NCBI GenBank assembly: GCA_028824685.1
Contig: JAPPCZ010000105.1
Location: 84,091 to 148,090 of the forward strand
Length of the DNA: 64,000 nucleotides
Direction: 5' to 3'
From: Candidatus Poribacteria bacterium
GTDB lineage: Bacteria > Poribacteria > WGA-4E > WGA-3G
The position numbers were made by a program, and so were the translations under genes. This document shows, piece after piece, positions 26,440 through 34,719 of the stretch (position 1 is its first letter; each line of letters begins with the position of its first letter). The notes below the pieces were generated by a model. That model ran no database searches, was not told the origin of the DNA, and worked only from the letters and a program-made list of their open reading frames with translations.

Positions 26440-27024
26440 TTGACATTAGAAGGACTTTTTGACATTTGCCAAGACCTTGAACTGCGACAAGCCAAATTGT
26501 ACGCCTCTTTCGCGCTGCTTTTGGGGGATGTTGATGAACGGATAGCGCGATTTTGGGAGAGGATGAGTACGGAGGAGTGGCAACATTATATTCTTGTGGA
26601 TTTTGGACGCGCTTTGTGTATAGAAGCGTTTGGAATTGACACACCTATAGCTGCTGAGGAGATCGAAAATTCTTCTTCACCGATAGCACCACTACCCGAT
26701 ATTTCTATTCAAGAGATTACAGACGCTCTGGATGCTCACGAAACAAAGGTTGAAAGTGGCAAAATTTCGTTGGACGAGGCGTTCGCCATAGCAATCGCTA
26801 TTGAAGGAAGTGAGGCGGATACAATCTACCTGTATCTTCTCTCTATCATACGAAAAGCTATACAAAAAAGTGACCAACCGTATCTAATGAATCGCATTGT
26901 GCAGGTTGAAAGGGATATGGTTTCACATGTCGACGGCCTTGTGCAGGCGACACAGAGGTTTTCCAAAGATACCTCACTGATTCGGAAAGCTCACCGATTA
27001 AAAGAAGAACATGGGGAACATTAA
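26440..27024 (+). CDS. Ferritin-like/rubrerythrin-type di-iron protein
   Basis: Start chosen at TTG 26440 because AAAGGAG (26428-26434) lies five bases before it; the frame is open further upstream but without a ribosome site. The 194-residue product is a four-helix bundle with di-iron-type residues: Glu in CQDLELRQAKLY, E-x-x-H in STEEWQHYILVDF, Glu in AIEGSEADTIYLYL, and Glu/His in VQVERDMVSHVDGL. There is no C-terminal rubredoxin domain. It could be an oxidoreductase or peroxide-handling protein. It overlaps the convergent CDF gene by four bases. Confidence 0.6.
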   Translation: MTLEGLFDICQDLELRQAKLYASFALLLGDVDERIARFWERMSTEEWQHYILVDFGRALCIEAFGIDTPIAAEEIENSSSPIAPLPDISIQEITDALDAHETKVESGKISLDEAFAIAIAIEGSEADTIYLYLLSIIRKAIQKSDQPYLMNRIVQVERDMVSHVDGLVQATQRFSKDTSLIRKAHRLKEEHGEH

Positions 27025-27962
27025 GAATGTTGTGCATTGCATAGCAGATTGCCTGCTTGTGTACATGCAACCTGTTCAAGTTGGAGGGTTGTGTGGTTGA
27101 TACCGAAACGTTGTTTCAATTCGGTGTTAATCTGTTGTAGAATCTGATCATGCGGCAGTGGTGTGTTTTCGTCAATGACCACGTGTGCGCTCAAAGCACT
27201 ATAATTGGAACATAATGACCAGATGTGCATGTCGTGCACATCTTTGACCGCGTCTAAATCGCAGAGATGTGCTGCTACAGTATGTGCGTCAGCATTTCGC
27301 GGTGAATTTTCAAGCAGAATATGTACTGCTTCTCTCGTCACATTTATAGCACCAAATAGAATAATCCCACCTATAAGGAAACTGAGGATTGCATCGATTG
27401 GATACCATCTTGTCCAAAGAATGATAGCACCGCCTATGACGACAGCAACAGAAGAAAGCGTATCCCCTATCACATGGAGTACTGCGCTCCGCACATTGAG
27501 GTTGCCGTGACTTTCACCATGCAGTTGCCATAAGATAAATAGATTCGCTACAAAACCGAGACATGCTACAACAAACATTCCTGTTACCTTAATTTCAGTA
27601 GGTGAAGTGTATCTATTGTATGCTTCGTAAAAAATCCAACCGGAGATGCCGATAAGCGACACACCGTTGAGAAATGCGGCGAAAACCTCAGCGCGATGGT
27701 AACCGAAAGTGCGGGATGCTGTGGCAGGACGGGTTGAAAGATAAATTGCAAGCCAACTGATTAGAAGAGATAGCACATCCGACATCACATGCGCAGCGTC
27801 GCTTAGTAACGCAAGGCTTCCTGACCAAATTCCTCCGATAACTTCTCCAAGGAAAACAAGAAACGTAACGACTACCGCAATCTTAAATTTCTTCTGCAGG
27901 TTTGTCTGATGGCTATGCACATGTCCTTCTTCGTGATGATGTTGGTGATTATGTTTGGGCAA
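27021..27962 (-). CDS. Cation diffusion facilitator (CzcD/ZitB-type metal efflux)
   Basis: A 313-residue CDF transporter exporting Zn2+, Co2+ or Fe2+ by proton exchange. The N-terminus is rich in His (MPKHNHQHHHEEGHVHSHQT), typical of the Zn/Co branch. Six helices follow. The transport-site motifs are visible: LLSDAAHVMSDVLSLLISW (HxxxD in helix II) and NVRSAVLHVIGDTLSSVAVV (HxxxD in helix V). The C-terminal cytoplasmic domain contains DVHDMHIWSLCSNYSALSAHVVID. Next to the ferritin-like gene, it may help metal balance. Confidence 0.92.
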   Translation of the reverse strand: MPKHNHQHHHEEGHVHSHQTNLQKKFKIAVVVTFLVFLGEVIGGIWSGSLALLSDAAHVMSDVLSLLISWLAIYLSTRPATASRTFGYHRAEVFAAFLNGVSLIGISGWIFYEAYNRYTSPTEIKVTGMFVVACLGFVANLFILWQLHGESHGNLNVRSAVLHVIGDTLSSVAVVIGGAIILWTRWYPIDAILSFLIGGIILFGAINVTREAVHILLENSPRNADAHTVAAHLCDLDAVKDVHDMHIWSLCSNYSALSAHVVIDENTPLPHDQILQQINTELKQRFGINHTTLQLEQVACTQAGNLLCNAQHS

Positions 27963-27993
27963 ACCGTCTCCTTAAAGTGATTGGCAACATAGT

Positions 27994-28347
27994 CTAAGAT
28001 TCACTTTTTTTATCAGAGTCACTGGACTTGCTTTTTGCTTCGCTACTTGAGTCAGTTTTCTTCTCTTTTTTGTCACTTTTTTCGCTCTTATCGCTTTTGT
28101 CTGACGCTGAGTCGCTTTTTTCTGACGCTGAATTTTTATCTTTCTTAGCAGATTCTTTGTATCCTTCACTCCGGTAGTCGGTAGCATAGAAGCCAGAGCC
28201 TTTGAAAATCAATCCTGCACCAGCTCCGATGAGTCGTTTAACTTTACCACTACACTCAGGGCATTCCTCAAGCGGTGGTGCCGTAATACCTTGAAACTTC
28301 TCAAACTGAACTTCACACTCAAGACACTTATAGTCATACGTGGGCAT
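27994..28347 (-). CDS. FmdB-family zinc-ribbon protein with acidic/Ser-Lys tail
   Basis: Start at ATG 28345-28347 (GGAGG ten bases upstream), giving MPTYDYKCLECEVQFEKFQG and 117 residues. The N-terminal 60 residues are the FmdB putative regulatory zinc ribbon: C-L-E-C and C-P-E-C pairs, then KRLIGAGAGLIFKGSGFYATDY, the near-universal FmdB signature. The rest is a low-complexity Ser/Lys/Asp tail. The family is common but its role is poorly known; FmdB was first linked to formamidase regulation. Confidence 0.88.
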   Translation of the reverse strand: MPTYDYKCLECEVQFEKFQGITAPPLEECPECSGKVKRLIGAGAGLIFKGSGFYATDYRSEGYKESAKKDKNSASEKSDSASDKSDKSEKSDKKEKKTDSSSEAKSKSSDSDKKSES

Positions 28348-28480
28348 GTATACGTTTCCTCCATTCATTTCTTAGTTGATAAAATGCACGTGATTTGATA
28401 AATTTTAATGGTAAAATTTGAAAAAGTCAAGTCAAATTTGCCAATTCCAAATCAGCAAGACTTTATATAAGAGGCATTCT

Positions 28481-29860
28481 ATGCGTATTCCTTATGATGT
28501 GGAAAATTTTCCACTTGGCAAGGGACCGATGGTCATGTTGGTGCTTTTCCTTATCTCTTGTTTCTTCATTTTTGCGCCTGCGGAAGAAAAGGGTGAAAGT
28601 ATAGAATTTTGGATTTTTGCCAATACGCATTACGAAGAATATCAAGCACGTGTGCCAATTTTTGAGGCACAGCATCCAGAAGTTAACGTGCAACTCATCA
28701 ATTATGGTGGGACGATGCACGATAAACTTCTCACCGCTTTGCTATCTGATTTCGGTGCACCAGATGTTGTGGAAGTAGAAATTACATCTATTGGTCGCTT
28801 TTTAAAAGGGGCTATTGATGAGGTAGGTTTTGTTGACCTGCGTCCTCGTTTAGAAAATGAAGGTTGGATGGATAAATTGGTCGTAAGTCGTTTTACGCCA
28901 TGGTCTTATCGGGGGAAGATATTTGGTATCCCGCATGATTTACACCCCGTTGTTTTACTGTACCGAGATGACCTCTTTAAAGCAGCTGGCGTTGAAATGA
29001 CCGAGATTGAAACATGGGATGATTTCATTGCTGCTGGTAAAAAAGTCTCTCGCGATCTTGATGGTGACGGTGAGATTGACCAATATGCAATTGTGTTAGA
29101 TAACAAGACTGAAAGCGACTATTTTAACCTGCTGCTGCAAAGAGGTGGTGGATTTTTTGATGTTGATGGGAATGTGGTCATTGATGATGATATTGCAATT
29201 GAAACCTTAGCGTTTTTTACATCACTGTTTAATGAACACGAAATCGCTACGCCAGTTTATGGGACATGGCATGGCGACCCGAGCAATTTTGCTGCAATGC
29301 AGGACGGAAAAATACTTTCTGTGCTTGCACCGGATTGGTATGTCGGTATCCTTAAAAGTCAAGTGCCACAGATGGCTGGCAAATGGAAGGCTATTGGGAT
29401 GCCAGCGTGGGAAGTAGGTGGCAGGCGTACCACAACACGCGGCGGCACGATGATCGGTATTACAAAGCAGTGCAAAAACCCTGACTTGGCATGGGAACTC
29501 CTGAAATTTGCCTATTTTGACAAAGCAGGATTGATTAACCGCTATGAAACGACGCGGATTATTCCGCCACTAAAAGATGCATGGGATGCCCCAATTTATA
29601 AAGAACCGGATGCGTACTTGGGAGGGCAACCACTCGGAGACTTGTTTATTCGACTGGCACCCGATTTACCACCACGGTATCAGAATCCGTATTGGTCTGA
29701 AGCGGCGGACTTGCTGAATGATGCAATTTTTAACGCTGTCACTGAAAAGCAAACACCTCGGCAGGCATTGACGGAACTTGCTGAAAAGGTCAGATCAATT
29801 ATTGCAAAAGATCAAGAACGTTGGGGAGAAGGGATTATAGATGAATTCAAAACGGAATAG
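28481..29860 (+). CDS. Sugar ABC transporter substrate-binding protein
   Basis: Start at ATG 28481 with AAGAGG upstream; the frame extends 63 bases further but without ribosome signal. The 459-residue protein has a signal sequence (GPMVMLVLFLISCFFIFAPA) and is an extracellular solute-binding protein of family 1 (MalE/UgpB). Landmarks: IEFWIFANTHYEEYQARVPI, PDVVEVEITSIGRFLKGA, IPHDLHPVVLLYRDDLFKAAG, and GGTMIGITKQCKNPDLAWEL. It overlaps the permease gene by 20 bases, so they are translationally coupled. The sugar is unknown. Confidence 0.88.
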   Translation: MRIPYDVENFPLGKGPMVMLVLFLISCFFIFAPAEEKGESIEFWIFANTHYEEYQARVPIFEAQHPEVNVQLINYGGTMHDKLLTALLSDFGAPDVVEVEITSIGRFLKGAIDEVGFVDLRPRLENEGWMDKLVVSRFTPWSYRGKIFGIPHDLHPVVLLYRDDLFKAAGVEMTEIETWDDFIAAGKKVSRDLDGDGEIDQYAIVLDNKTESDYFNLLLQRGGGFFDVDGNVVIDDDIAIETLAFFTSLFNEHEIATPVYGTWHGDPSNFAAMQDGKILSVLAPDWYVGILKSQVPQMAGKWKAIGMPAWEVGGRRTTTRGGTMIGITKQCKNPDLAWELLKFAYFDKAGLINRYETTRIIPPLKDAWDAPIYKEPDAYLGGQPLGDLFIRLAPDLPPRYQNPYWSEAADLLNDAIFNAVTEKQTPRQALTELAEKVRSIIAKDQERWGEGIIDEFKTE

Positions 29861-30740
29861 ATTTAGCTTATGGAATCAACAGCAGAAAATTGCTCCTTAT
29901 CTTTTTATTGCACCGTTTTATATTCTCTTTATCGTCTTTATGGGGTATCCTCTGATCTCATCGCTTGTGATGAGTTTTTATGAGATGCGCGGGTTTCAGA
30001 GTCGAATCTTCGTCGGTATCAGTAACTTTACAGACCTGTTTCGCGATCCAATCTTTTGGAAATCACTATGGAATACAACATATTTCGCACTTGGCACGCT
30101 GATACTCCAATTACCGATAGCATTACTACTTGCTATTCTACTCAACTCAAAGTTTGTGAAGGGGAAGAACTTCCTACGCCTTGCATTTTTCGCACCTGTT
30201 TTGGTTGCTGGTGTATTTGTTGCAATCATCTTCAATCTTATCTTTGACCAACGAGCAGGGTTAATCAACAACGAATTTATACTTTTTGGAAAAGAGATAG
30301 GTTGGCTCAGTGAGGGTAAATATGTAATGCCAGCAGTCATTCTAACAGGTGTTTGGCAGTGGGCAGGCTTCAACATGATCTATTTTTTGGCGGGGTTACA
30401 AGGAATTCGGCAGGAGCTATATGAAGCTGCAGCAGTCGATGGTGCGAATTGGTGGCAGTCGTTTGTTCATATCACGCTACCCTCTTTGCGACCAGTTATC
30501 GCCTTTGTGGTTGTTGTATCTATGATTGGTTCGTTTCAACTTTTTGATCTACCCTATATTTTAACGAATGGTGGCGAACCTGCTGATGCCGGTTCAACTA
30601 TCGTGATGTATCTCTACAAAAACGGGTTTCAATTCATGCGTCTCGGCTATGCAGCCACAATCGGATGGGTGCTTTTTATCATAATTGCTATAATCTCAAT
30701 AGTACAATTAAAATTACTTGGTATTTTTCGAGAAGAATAA
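29841..30740 (+). CDS. Sugar ABC transporter permease (MalF/UgpA type)
   Basis: A 299-residue inner-membrane permease with six predicted helices and the EAA loop EAAAVDGANWWQSFVHITLP that contacts the ATPase. It starts KIAPYLFIAPFYILFIVFMG. Importers of this class need a second permease (MalG type) and an ATPase; neither follows, since the next gene is hisA, 15 bases away. Either the partners lie elsewhere or the locus was truncated. Confidence 0.88.
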   Translation: MNSKRNRFSLWNQQQKIAPYLFIAPFYILFIVFMGYPLISSLVMSFYEMRGFQSRIFVGISNFTDLFRDPIFWKSLWNTTYFALGTLILQLPIALLLAILLNSKFVKGKNFLRLAFFAPVLVAGVFVAIIFNLIFDQRAGLINNEFILFGKEIGWLSEGKYVMPAVILTGVWQWAGFNMIYFLAGLQGIRQELYEAAAVDGANWWQSFVHITLPSLRPVIAFVVVVSMIGSFQLFDLPYILTNGGEPADAGSTIVMYLYKNGFQFMRLGYAATIGWVLFIIIAIISIVQLKLLGIFREE

Positions 30741-30755
30741 CGGAAAGGAACTACA

Positions 30756-31463
30756 GTGCAAATTTTACCAGCAATAGACCTACGTGATGGTAAGTGTGTA
30801 AATTTGGTGCAGGGGATCGCGGAACAGGAGACTGTTTTCTCAGATTCACCTGTGGATATGGCAAAGCAGTGGCAATCAGAAGGAGCAGAATATCTACATC
30901 TTGTTGATTTAGATGGCGCGTTTCAGGGTGAATCTGCCAATCTTCATATTGTACGTGAGATTGTCAAGGTGCTTGACATTCCTGTTCAACTTGGCGGCGG
31001 TATAAGAAATATGGAGCAGTTAGAAGCCGTTTTAGCGTTAGGTGTGCACCGCGCAATTTTAGGCACGGCTGCACTCAAACAACCGAGCTTGGTGAAGCAG
31101 GCTTGCGAAAAACATGGGGAACAGATTGCTGTCGGTATTGACGCGAAAGACGGGATGGTTGCTACACACGGGTGGTTAGAAGTATCTCAGAAATCTGCGG
31201 TTGAATTTGCGGTAGAGATGGCTGGAGTCCAGACGCTTATTTACACCGACATTAAGAGCGACGGCATGCTCAAAGGACCTAATGTTGCGGCAACTGAAGA
31301 TATTATCAAAGCAGTTTCTGCAGACATCATTGCCTCTGGGGGTGTTACGTCGCTTTCTGATATTGAGGCATTAAAGGAAATCGGTGCAAGTGGTGCGATT
31401 ATTGGGCGTGCTTTGTATACCGGTGACCTCGCATTATGTGATGCGATTGTGGCTGCACAATAG
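30756..31463 (+). CDS. hisA: ProFAR isomerase (histidine biosynthesis)
   Basis: A 235-residue TIM-barrel enzyme converting N-(5-phosphoribosyl-formimino)-5-aminoimidazole carboxamide ribotide to PRFAR in histidine synthesis. Catalytic Asp 8 (ILPAIDLRDGKCVNL) and the second acid in LIYTDIKSDGMLKGPN are present. Phosphate-binding motifs are HLVDLDGA, VQLGGGIR, and IASGGVTSLSDI. GTG start with GGAAAGGAA. It is the only his gene here and is oddly joined to a sugar transport operon. Confidence 0.93.
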   Translation: MQILPAIDLRDGKCVNLVQGIAEQETVFSDSPVDMAKQWQSEGAEYLHLVDLDGAFQGESANLHIVREIVKVLDIPVQLGGGIRNMEQLEAVLALGVHRAILGTAALKQPSLVKQACEKHGEQIAVGIDAKDGMVATHGWLEVSQKSAVEFAVEMAGVQTLIYTDIKSDGMLKGPNVAATEDIIKAVSADIIASGGVTSLSDIEALKEIGASGAIIGRALYTGDLALCDAIVAAQ

Positions 31464-31480
31464 AAAGATTTGAACAGGAA

Positions 31481-32641
31481 TTACACAACCGAAGTCACAA
31501 CGCCGAGTCCTATCCGTGATCCCATTTTCTTGACTTCAAATGTTGTGCCTGCTTCCATTGCGAGTGGCAATTCAAGGGTAAAGGAAACATGGGCATTCGC
31601 ACCGGGTGTAACAATTGATAATTCTGGTGGAAGTTGCAAACGCGCAGGTATATCAACACCCCACAGACGGACTTCGGGCTTATCGTTTTCGATAAGTGGA
31701 ATATGCGTGCCGCTCTCTTCTTGTGTGAGCAAATAGATGAGAGCCGTAAATTCAGAATGTGCCTTTAGGGTCTTAGGCGGACACAGTACCTGACCGACAG
31801 ACAACCAATCCGGTTCAGACTCCACACTAACTTCACTCTCTTTTATGCTAAGGCATTTTGTTTTTATCCGATCACCTTTACCGACAATATCCACTGCTTG
31901 TCCGACAGCGAGATGTCCTTGCACAATTTCACCACGCACCGTTACACGTTCCTTCAGTTCTTCAACGATTTCATAGATCGGCATAATAGGTGGTAGACTT
32001 TCAGGATTGACAGGTGCTGGCATACATCGATTCATCGCAAATATAAGATCAACAATCGGTTTCCAATGATCAGAACCTGTGCGATCCCCTTTGTAACTTA
32101 AAGCTTTATTTGCATCGCCAACAATTATTGGGTTAGTCTGTTCTTCCCATCCATATTCGGAGCGTAATTCACGCATCTCTTGTCGGCAAATATCTACCAG
32201 TTCATCGTCTTTTTCCATATTACGTGTATTGATAAAGGAAATCACCGTAGGTAAGTTTATTCGGTTCGCTATGCGAAGATGTTCTTCAGACTCTTGCGTA
32301 ACACCATCAACAGCATCCACCACCCATATTGCCCCTTGGATAGCAAATAACCGGGCGACCAACAATTTGACAATGTCCAGATGTGTTTCACAGTCGATCT
32401 GTGAATAGAATTTGCCGCTGGTTTCATAATCAATTGCGCGATAGGTAATGCCAACACCTTCTCGGATAGGATGGTGAAAAGGCATTTGCTGTTCAAATTG
32501 ATTTTCAACGTTTGAACGGATTGACCCGATTCTTGCTACGACCTTTGCTATCGCCGCTGTCAATGTCGTTTTCCCGTGTCCGGTCGCACCAAGAGTACAA
32601 ATAGGTAACCCGATATGTCCGATTTTTCTTTTATCTGCCAT
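31481..32641 (-). CDS. EF-Tu-like protein with degenerate GTPase motifs
   Basis: A 386-residue three-domain EF-Tu paralogue. The P-loop GATGHGKT (18-25) and switch I (GITYRAIDYET) are preserved. The G3 motif is DCETH (83-87) instead of DCPGH: the His is kept, Pro-Gly are lost. The G4 motif that selects guanine is NTRN (138-141) instead of NKCD. Domains 2 and 3 are recognisable (TVRGEIVQGHLAVGQAVDIV; FTLELPLAMEAGTTFEVKKM). It keeps the fold but probably has altered nucleotide specificity. It could be a regulatory or stress paralogue; standard translation is unlikely to depend on it. Confidence 0.75.
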   Translation of the reverse strand: MADKRKIGHIGLPICTLGATGHGKTTLTAAIAKVVARIGSIRSNVENQFEQQMPFHHPIREGVGITYRAIDYETSGKFYSQIDCETHLDIVKLLVARLFAIQGAIWVVDAVDGVTQESEEHLRIANRINLPTVISFINTRNMEKDDELVDICRQEMRELRSEYGWEEQTNPIIVGDANKALSYKGDRTGSDHWKPIVDLIFAMNRCMPAPVNPESLPPIMPIYEIVEELKERVTVRGEIVQGHLAVGQAVDIVGKGDRIKTKCLSIKESEVSVESEPDWLSVGQVLCPPKTLKAHSEFTALIYLLTQEESGTHIPLIENDKPEVRLWGVDIPARLQLPPELSIVTPGANAHVSFTLELPLAMEAGTTFEVKKMGSRIGLGVVTSVV

Positions 32642-32794
32642 CCCATTCTCCTCATGGTTATAATTCTTTCTGTAATCTCAATTTTATTATAACATAAAGT
32701 CGGAGATTCGGCAATGATTGTGGAGTACATAAAGTTGCAGATATTAAGTAGTCTATTTGGTTTTCGTCATTTCAACAACAAACAGAAATAAATG

Positions 32795-32823
32795 TTGACA
32801 GTGAAGTAGTGTTCGTGTATACT
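32795..32823 (+). promoter_or_regulatory. Sigma-70-type promoter for the 32875 gene pair
   Basis: TTGACA at 32795-32800, 17-base spacer, TATACT at 32818-32823, about 51 bases before the ATG. Confidence 0.65.
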
Positions 32824-32874
32824 TAATAGATACAAAATTCGGATCAGACCACATTCTACATAAATGGTATTACC

Positions 32875-33975
32875 ATGGCAAAGAAAAAAAGTCGGTCAGC
32901 GAATGTTGCTCGAAAGCGGGAAAAACGAAATCGCGACCGAAAATCCAGAAATAAACAATTAGCGGTTGAGAAGCAGCGAAGACTTCCTTATGAGAAGATG
33001 GACGAGGAACGTCTATTCACATACCTCATAAAAAGCCGTGATTTGCTTGAAGAGCCTGAACTTGAAAGATTACACTTTGATCTTGACTTGATGTATGATG
33101 AGGTCGTGATGTTTCTCAGAGAGAATAAAGTTTCAATAAAACATCAGTTTCCAGCTAATGATGAACTTGATACCTTAGAAGTAAATGATCATACACAAGT
33201 TCTCAAAAATAATAAAATACAAGATTCAGATGAGGTTTGTGAAGAATTCCGTACAGAAATTCTCCCTCGTTTGATAACACCTCAATTTAGACAAACTTTA
33301 TCTTCTGCCTTAACTGCGTGCGAAAACCGTCTCCTACGAATAGGGAAGCGTGATCTTGCTGAGGTTGCATTTGTTACGCAATCTCTATTTGAAGTTGCCC
33401 CGCCGGAAATTTTCGTAGAACATCCGTTAATTCAAGGTATTGTGATGCAAACGTTGTGTCTATTGGTTGAACAACCACCTTCCTCGGATGAGGAGGAACA
33501 TCCTGTTGTAAGAAGCGTTCTTTCAGAAGTTCTTGAAAACAAAGATTCAGAATCCAGACAAGGGGAAATGCTACCACATATATTCTCAGAAGCGATTACG
33601 AATGAGGCTAATATTGCGAATGTTGAATCGCAATCAATTGATACGTCAGACGCATTACCGGTTCCAATTGCACCAGAACTTGTGCCTTCGCCTGATTCAC
33701 TACCCGCAAAAGCACTCTATAAGAATTTTGATGGTTTAGCAATAAAAGAAGTATTGAAAAAATGGCAGGGATCTACTCTGGAAAAAGAGACAGCGACACA
33801 ACTTGACTATTTCAATGAGGACCAGGAGTTTTTTATTACGGTAACCGAAAATAGATTGCAACTTCATGCACACTCTGAGGCAGAATTAACAGTAGCCATG
33901 GAAGCACTTGAGTCACATTGTCAATCGGCTTTAATGTATCTCGCGAAAACTTACGAAGAAGGAGGTAATGACTGA
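32875..33975 (+). CDS. Hypothetical protein with basic N-terminus
   Basis: A 366-residue protein not recognised. The first 40 residues are strongly basic (MAKKKSRSANVARKREKRNR), as in nucleic-acid- or ribosome-binding tails. The rest is acidic and helical, with an ELERLHFDLDLMYDEVVMFL segment and a C-terminal mixed region ending QSALMYLAKTYEEGGND. No signal peptide, so cytoplasmic. Its stop overlaps the start of a 37-residue basic protein, implying coupled translation. Confidence 0.6.
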   Translation: MAKKKSRSANVARKREKRNRDRKSRNKQLAVEKQRRLPYEKMDEERLFTYLIKSRDLLEEPELERLHFDLDLMYDEVVMFLRENKVSIKHQFPANDELDTLEVNDHTQVLKNNKIQDSDEVCEEFRTEILPRLITPQFRQTLSSALTACENRLLRIGKRDLAEVAFVTQSLFEVAPPEIFVEHPLIQGIVMQTLCLLVEQPPSSDEEEHPVVRSVLSEVLENKDSESRQGEMLPHIFSEAITNEANIANVESQSIDTSDALPVPIAPELVPSPDSLPAKALYKNFDGLAIKEVLKKWQGSTLEKETATQLDYFNEDQEFFITVTENRLQLHAHSEAELTVAMEALESHCQSALMYLAKTYEEGGND

Positions 33976-34088
33976 TGGCACGGAGTAAAAGTGGACAAGC
34001 CAGACGGCGAACCCAGATTCGTCAACGCCAGTTACGTCGTTTGAAAAAGAAGAAAGCAGCATTGAAAGAACTCTTACAGAATCGCTAA
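33975..34088 (+). CDS. 37-residue highly basic peptide
   Basis: Starts at ATG 33975, overlapping the preceding TGA (TGATG), with AGGAGG at 33959-33964. The product begins MARSKSGQARRRTQIRQRQL and ends KKAALKELLQNR, with about two in five residues Lys or Arg. Both this peptide and the preceding protein open with a short basic run. Likely binds nucleic acid or the ribosome; that is inference. It resembles no ribosomal protein I can name. Confidence 0.6.
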   Translation: MARSKSGQARRRTQIRQRQLRRLKKKKAALKELLQNR

Positions 34089-34106
34089 TTGTGGTGTTTT
34101 TGGGTT

Positions 34107-34127
34107 GGCGGGTGCATCATGCCCGCC
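34107..34127. repeat. GGCGGG...CCCGCC hairpin
   Basis: GGCGGG/CCCGCC around TGCATCATG, 19 bases after the small basic gene. A similar GGGCGGGG..CATGCCTCGCC hairpin lies at 51127-51149. Could terminate the 32875 operon, though no T-run follows. Confidence 0.45.
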
Positions 34128-34187
34128 TATATTGTCCTAAAAATACGCTAACTTTAAGAGAATTTATCCAATTTCCTCAATTTTTAC

Positions 34188-34216
34188 TTGACATTGCTGA
34201 AAATGATAAGTATAAT
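34188..34216 (+). promoter_or_regulatory. Perfect consensus promoter, iron-island leader 1
   Basis: TTGACA at 34188-34193, 17-base spacer, TATAAT at 34211-34216. The spacer (TTGCTGAAAATGATAAG) resembles that of the promoter at 39252, so the two are probably related by descent. Confidence 0.75.
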
Positions 34217-34288
34217 TATTATCAATTGTGTGAGAGTGTATGATTTCGCTTAGTCGTGTTACGGATGTAATCTTGGTGTTCACGCAAC

Positions 34289-34347
34289 GTTTATATTGAT
34301 AATGAGACTCATTATTATTAATAATAAATCTCATTATCAATATAAAC
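34289..34347. promoter_or_regulatory. 59-bp double Fur-box-like palindrome
   Basis: Two inverted copies of a GATAATGAGA-type half within one long palindrome: GTTTATATTGATAATGAGA (34289-34307) and its exact complement at 34329-34347, with a TTATTATTAATAATAA-like centre. The core matches the classic GATAATGATAATCATTATC Fur box at 16 of 19 positions when read as GATAATGAGACTCATTATT-type. It lies 72 bases after the -10 of the promoter at 34188. Confidence 0.65.
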
Positions 34348-34500
34348 ACACGTTATAATAATTTTAGCAGGGACACCTACATGAATCAAAATTGTTAAAG
34401 AGGACGCGTTGTGCTGGTTAACATTTGGTATGTTTGTATTTCACATGTCTGTCTCGTTTGAATTGAATTCCATAACTTTTCCGAACCTGCCGCCTTCAAA

Positions 34501-34593
34501 GGTGGGAGGGAACTCCGATTCCCGACTGCACTGGGTCGCGATTCGGAGATCGAAATCAACGGTATGAATGCCATTTAGGCATTCACCGCCTAC
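34501..34593. repeat. GTAG-type palindromic element
   Basis: GGGAGGGAACTCCGATTCCC module, then TCGCGATTCGGAGATCG as at 10012, then the AAATCAACGGTATGAAT...CACCGCCTAC module shared with 10030-10094. Confidence 0.6.
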
Positions 34594-34719
34594 AGAATAT
34601 GAACAATTGCGAAAAACAACAAAACTGCCACGTAACTTGCACAAGCCGTTAAAGGGTGTATAAATCCAATGATAAGAATCTTAGTCCGACAGAAGTAAAG
34701 TGAGAAAGGTGGAACAACA

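Larger units (their letters stand above)
34089..34719. other. Regulatory gap at the left edge of the iron island
   Basis: Holds a hairpin (34107-34127), a perfect consensus promoter (34188-34216), a 59-bp double Fur-like palindrome (34289-34347) and a GTAG-type repeat (34501-34593). No coding sequence is supported; the only ATGs give very short frames. Confidence 0.5.
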
